Assembly (NCBI GenBank): GCA_037179515.1
Contig: JAXCGZ010005742.1
Location: 12,501-76,500, forward strand
From: Halocaridina rubra
Lineage: Eukaryota; Arthropoda; Malacostraca; Decapoda; Atyidae
DNA: 64,000 bases
Reading direction: 5' to 3'
Under the pieces are notes generated by a model that saw only the letters and a list, made by a program, of their open reading frames with translations, had not been told where the DNA came from and searched no databases. The translations under genes and the position numbers were made by a program. Below are positions 60,025-64,000 of the stretch, piece after piece (position 1 is the stretch's first letter; every line of letters begins with the position of its first letter).

Positions 60025-61925
60025 TGGAGTCCTTGTATAACGTCATTTCACCGTTACTTCAGAGGCCAATAAATAATTAACAAATTATTAAGAAATTAAT
60101 TTTTCAACCTACCTGGCTGATGCGGTAAATTCAAATCATGTGCGCTGAACAGTTTGTGAGCGTGGATAACGAATACACAGGTAGCAGTAAAGGTGTATGC
60201 ATATTTATCAAGTTAATGGCTTTATATATTCATTTGTTTATATATTTGGTTATTTTGAAGGATTACGTTGAATTTAAAAAAAATACTAAACACATAGTCG
60301 TAGGTATGATTTTATCAAAATACACATGAATACACAGCTAGTAGCACACTGTATTTGCATTTATCAAGTTAATGGCTTTATTTATTTATTTATATATTTG
60401 GTTATACTGAAGGATTATACTGAATTTAAAAAAATTGGTTATACTGAATTTAATAAAATCTTAAAATAAGATTTTATTCAAAATAGTTTGTTGAGCGTAA
60501 GGTAGGAATACGGCGTCACGTGGCATTAGAAGAAGATGAAGAGCCACAGTTCAGCCTACTCCCACCTGTCTCATTGCACCTCATGTTTTATCTGCTTTCT
60601 CGTTCATTTTGCTCATGTTCGCTCATTACTGACATTACTATGTCTCCCAAATGTGTTGATGATAGTTCTGATGGCAGTGCTACAAAGAAATGAAAAGCCA
60701 TCACCATGGAAATTAAAACTGAAATAGTAAATCGTGATGAAAAGGGAAAGTTCTACGAACATTGGCCACAATCTCGTATTAGCCCATACGACCATGGCTA
60801 TGATCATCAAAGACAAAGATCACATCCATGATCACTTGAAAGGTTCAATTCCTATGATGTCTAGTATGATCACAAGGCAGCACACTTGCCTTATGGTCGA
60901 GATGGAGAGATTGCTAGTGCTTTGGCTTGAAGACCAAAATCGATGGCGTATCCCAATAAACCTTATGCTGTAAAGGGAAAAGGCTAAAATGTTGTTCGAG
61001 GCCTTGAAAAGAGAAAAGGCAAAAGGGAGTGCAGGTGAAGAGTTTGTGGCTAATAGGGGTTGGTTTAATAGTTTTAGAGCTCGTGCTAATTTGTATAGCA
61101 TAAGAGTGCAAGGTCAAGCTGCTAGTGATGATGAGGAAGCAGCAAAAATGTTTCCTATAGCTTTGGCTGAAATAATAAGGGAGGAGGGCTACTCTGCTGA
61201 AGAGGTATTTATCGTGGATGAGACTGACTTATTCTGGGAGCGTATGCCTAGTCGTACATACATTGCAAAGGAGGAGAAGAGAGCATCAGACCAAAGAGTC
61301 AGCAAGAAGAGACTGACTTCGCTTTTGGGGGCTAATCCTGCTGTAGACTGTAAACTGAAGCCCTTGTTGGCTTATTTGGCAGAATACCCAAGGGCACTCA
61401 AGGATATTTGTAAGGGTTAACTGCCAGTCATCTAGAAGTCAAACAAGAAGGCTTGGATAACCATTCAAATATTTGAGGACTGATTCATCAACCAATTGTG
61501 CCTAAGGCGGAGAGGTACTGTGCTTCCAAGGGTCTCCCCTTTAAGGTGTTGCTATTCCTGGATAATGCTCATTTGGATGACTTTCATCTTTATACAAAGG
61601 TGGTTTACCTTCAACCTAATACCGCTTCTCTGTTACAACCAATGGATCAGGGAGCCATTGCCTCTTTCAAGGCCTACTACCTCCAAAAAACTATTGCTAT
61701 GGCTTTAAGGGCAACTAAGAAGGACAAGAACTTGACTCTCAATGACATCTGAAAATCGTACAATATTCTACATGCTGTGAAGAATATTGCTGATGATTGG
61801 GAGGATGTGATGCAAACCAACTTGAATGGGGTATGGAAAGAAGCATGCCCCTATTTTTGAGGAGACAGCTGAGGCTAAAACCAAGAAAGTAGTTGTCATG
61901 ATAAGGAGCTCAAGTTGTGATTGAG
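60025..61925 (+). mobile_element. Tigger-2 copy 4, plus strand
   Basis: Starts near GGAGTCCTTGTATAACGTC, facing the end of minus-strand copy 3. It contains subterminal repeats (60160-60500), the transposase remnant, and stops within the transposase tail near 61925, where sequence switches to the start region of copy 5. Confidence 0.78.
60640..61920 (+). pseudogene. Tigger-2 copy 4 transposase, degenerate
   Basis: ATG at 60640 (Met-Ser-Pro-Lys, then DDSSDGSATKK and a stop). The 60989-61420 frame covers the second DNA-binding part (ANRGWFNSFRARANLYSIR) and VFIVDETDLFWERMPSRT with the first catalytic Asp. The 61498-61752 frame gives LLFLDNAHLDDF with the second Asp and PMDQGAIASFKAYYL. Homology stops before most of the acidic tail. 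Several stops and frameshifts are present. Confidence 0.8.
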
Positions 61926-64000
61926 GCGAACGAATACACAGCTAGCAGGACGGCTGTATTCATATTTATCAAGTTAATGGCACTATTTATTTATATGGTT
62001 ATATTGAGGGATTATATTGAATTTAAAGAATAAATACCAAACACATAGCCGTAAATACAATTTTATTCGAAATTCACACGAATGCACAGAGAGCACAACT
62101 GTATTCATATTTATCAAGTTAATGGCTTTATTTATTTATATGTTTATATATTTGGTTATAATGAAGGATTACAATGAATTTAAAAAAAAGTACCAAATAC
62201 ATAACCGTAAATAAGATTTTATTCGAAATAGTTTGTTGAGTACCGATTAAGAATATGGTGTCACGCGGCATAGAACCACCACTCAGTTTATTCCCACCCA
62301 CCACATTGTGCCTTGTGTGTTATCTCTTCTCTTGTTAGTTTCATTTGTGTTCGCTCATTATTGACATTACTATATCTCCCAAGTGTGTCGGTGATAGTTT
62401 TGATGGCAGTGCTATGAAGAAGTGAAGAACCATCACCATGAAAATTAAAATTGAAATAATAACTCGTGCTGAAAAGGGGGAAACTTCTACGAACATTGGC
62501 CGCAATCTCGGATTAGCCCGTACGACTGTGGCCACGTTCATCAAAGACAAAGTTTGCATCCATGACCATGTGAAAGGTTCGACTCCTATTATGTCCAATG
62601 TGATCATTAGGCAGCATAGTTGCCTTATAGTCAAGATGGAGATATTGCTAGTGCTTTGGCTTGAAGACCAAAATCGACAGCATATCTCAATAAGTAGTAT
62701 GTTTATACAGGAAAAGCCTGAAATATTGTTCAAAGGCTTGAAAAGAAAAAAGGGAGAAGCAAGTGCAGGTGAGGAATTTGTGGCCAATAGGGGTTGGTTT
62801 AATCGCTTTAAGGCTCGTGCTAATTTGCATAGCATAAAAGTGCAAGGTGAAGCTGTTAGTGGTGATGAGGAAGCAGTAAAAATGTCTCCTATTGCTTTGG
62901 CTGAGATAATAAGGGAGGTGGTTACCGTGCCGAATAGGTATTTAACCTGGATGAACCTGGATTATTCTGAGAGCGTACACCTAGTCATACATACATCACC
63001 AAAGAGTAGAAGACAGCACCAGGCCATAAAGTCAGCAAGGAGAGACTGACTTTACTTTTGAGTGCTAATGCTGTTGGAGTCTGTAAGCCAAAGCCCTTGT
63101 TAGTTTATTTAGCAGAAAACCCAAGGACACTCAAAGGCATTTGGAAGGGTCAACTGCCAGTCATCTGGAAGTCAAACAAGAAGGCTTGGAAAACCCTTCC
63201 TTGATGACAGGTTCAGCTACCATTTTGTGCCTGAAGTGGAGAGGTGCTGTGCTTCTAAGGGTCTGCCCTTTAAGGTGTTGCTACTCCTGGACAATGTCCC
63301 TGGTCACCCTGCCCATTTGGATGACTTTCATCCTAATATCTAGGTGGTTTACCTTCCACCTAATACCACTTCCCTGTTGCAGCCAATGGATCAGAGGACC
63401 ATTGCCTCTTTCAAGGCCTACTACTGATGAAGAACGATCGCTATGGCTCTCAAGGCAACTGAAAAGGACAAGAACTTGACTCTTAAGGACTTCTGGGAGT
63501 CATATAATATTCTTCATTCTGTGAAGAATATTGCTGATCCTTGGGAGGAAGTGATGCAAACCAATGTGAATGGGGTATGTGAAGACGAATGCACCTATTT
63601 TGTAAATGACTTTCGAGTCTTTGAGGAGACAGTTGAGGCTGTAACCAAGAACATAGATGTCATGATTTAGGAGCTCAAGTTGGAGGTGGAGGTTGATTAT
63701 GTAAGAGAGCTCCTGGAATCTCATGGCGAGGAGTTACCTACTGAGGACCTCATTCAACTGGAGAAGCAGATGATTGAAGAGGAGGAAGAACTACTAAGTC
63801 ACGAGCCCAAGAGAGATTCACAACCAGGGAATTGGAAGAAACATTTGCCCTGGCAGAGGAATTGTTGGCCAAGCTCAGGGCTCAGGATCCCAATGTTGTT
63901 AGGTACACTAGGGTCGAGAGAGGTATCAATGATGCCCTGCAGTGCTAAGGGGATATTTGGGAGGAGAAAAAGAGGGCATCCTTCCAGACGCCGACCATTC
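61926..64000 (+). mobile_element. Tigger-2 copy 5, runs off the window
   Basis: Begins with a subterminal repeat block (61930-62230, two units) and continues through the transposase to the last base. The true left terminus is missing, so it was truncated when joined to copy 4. Confidence 0.78.
62372..64000 (+). pseudogene. Tigger-2 copy 5 transposase, degenerate, partial
   Basis: The start codon position reads ATA. Blocks: GETSTNIGRNLGLARTTVAT (helix-turn-helix, 62480), ANRGWFNRFKARANLHSIK (62785), a damaged first Asp region near 62945, LLLDNVPGHPAHLDDF (63283, second Asp), PMDQRTIASFKAYY (63388), and the most complete acidic tail of the family (63680-64000), including ELEETFALAEELLAKL-like sequence. 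At least four breaks. Confidence 0.8.

Overview
The window is animal nuclear DNA and most likely from a decapod crustacean. Signs of this are very long (TA)n and (ATT)n microsatellites, dense nested transposons (CR1-like and RTE-like LINEs, Ty3/gypsy, several pogo/Tigger families), and one intron-bearing host gene with GT..AG splice sites. The species call is an inference from repeat content; the transposon and exon calls rest on motifs read in the sequence.

The only host gene I can support is a carbohydrate sulfotransferase resembling CHST15, on the minus strand. Six exons (50205-50335, 49850-50019, 49210-49702, 48657-48813, 18378-18528, 17361-17560) join in a consistent reading frame into 433 codons plus a stop. 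The N-terminal membrane-anchor exons are not visible and may lie upstream. Both PAPS-binding motifs are present. Intron 18529-48656 is about 30 kb and holds most of the mobile elements in the window.

Layout. 1-650: remnants of a Tigger-type transposase. 657-1660: microsatellites. 1698-6377: tandem array of ~276-bp tRNA-like units that flips orientation near 6036. 6378-7967: TA array, Tigger-2 fragment, more tRNA-like units, TA array. 7968-15905: a Tigger-2 copy split by a young Ty3/gypsy element (8332-13363) with identical 178-bp LTRs. 15906-17360: no gene seen, then the 3' end of the sulfotransferase gene. 18566-20800: MITE-like elements. 20801-24166: degenerate RTE-like LINE. 25132-36483: head-to-tail series of four CR1-like LINE copies separated by (CA)n. 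36619-40318: Tigger-2 copy with a nested Tigger-1 deletion derivative. 40319-41872: a second Tigger-1 derivative inside a TA array. 42411-47665: antisense CR1 copy with another CR1 nested in it. 48657-50335: the 5' four visible sulfotransferase exons. 50717-52835: microsatellites, a ~180-bp tandem repeat and tRNA-like units. 52891-54374: CR1 copy inside a (CATA)n array. 54495-60010: Tigger-2 copy interrupted by a complete 3.7-kb Tigger-1 element. 60025-64000: two more Tigger-2 copies on the plus strand.

How the pieces relate. Tigger-1 (3.7 kb, broken transposase) is the likely parent of the two non-autonomous derivatives. The CR1 family has one copy with a complete ORF2 (29387-32209) and several near-identical damaged copies, which suggests recent activity. 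TA-targeting transposons sit in TA arrays, and several CR1 copies sit in CA-type arrays, so microsatellites appear to act as landing sites.
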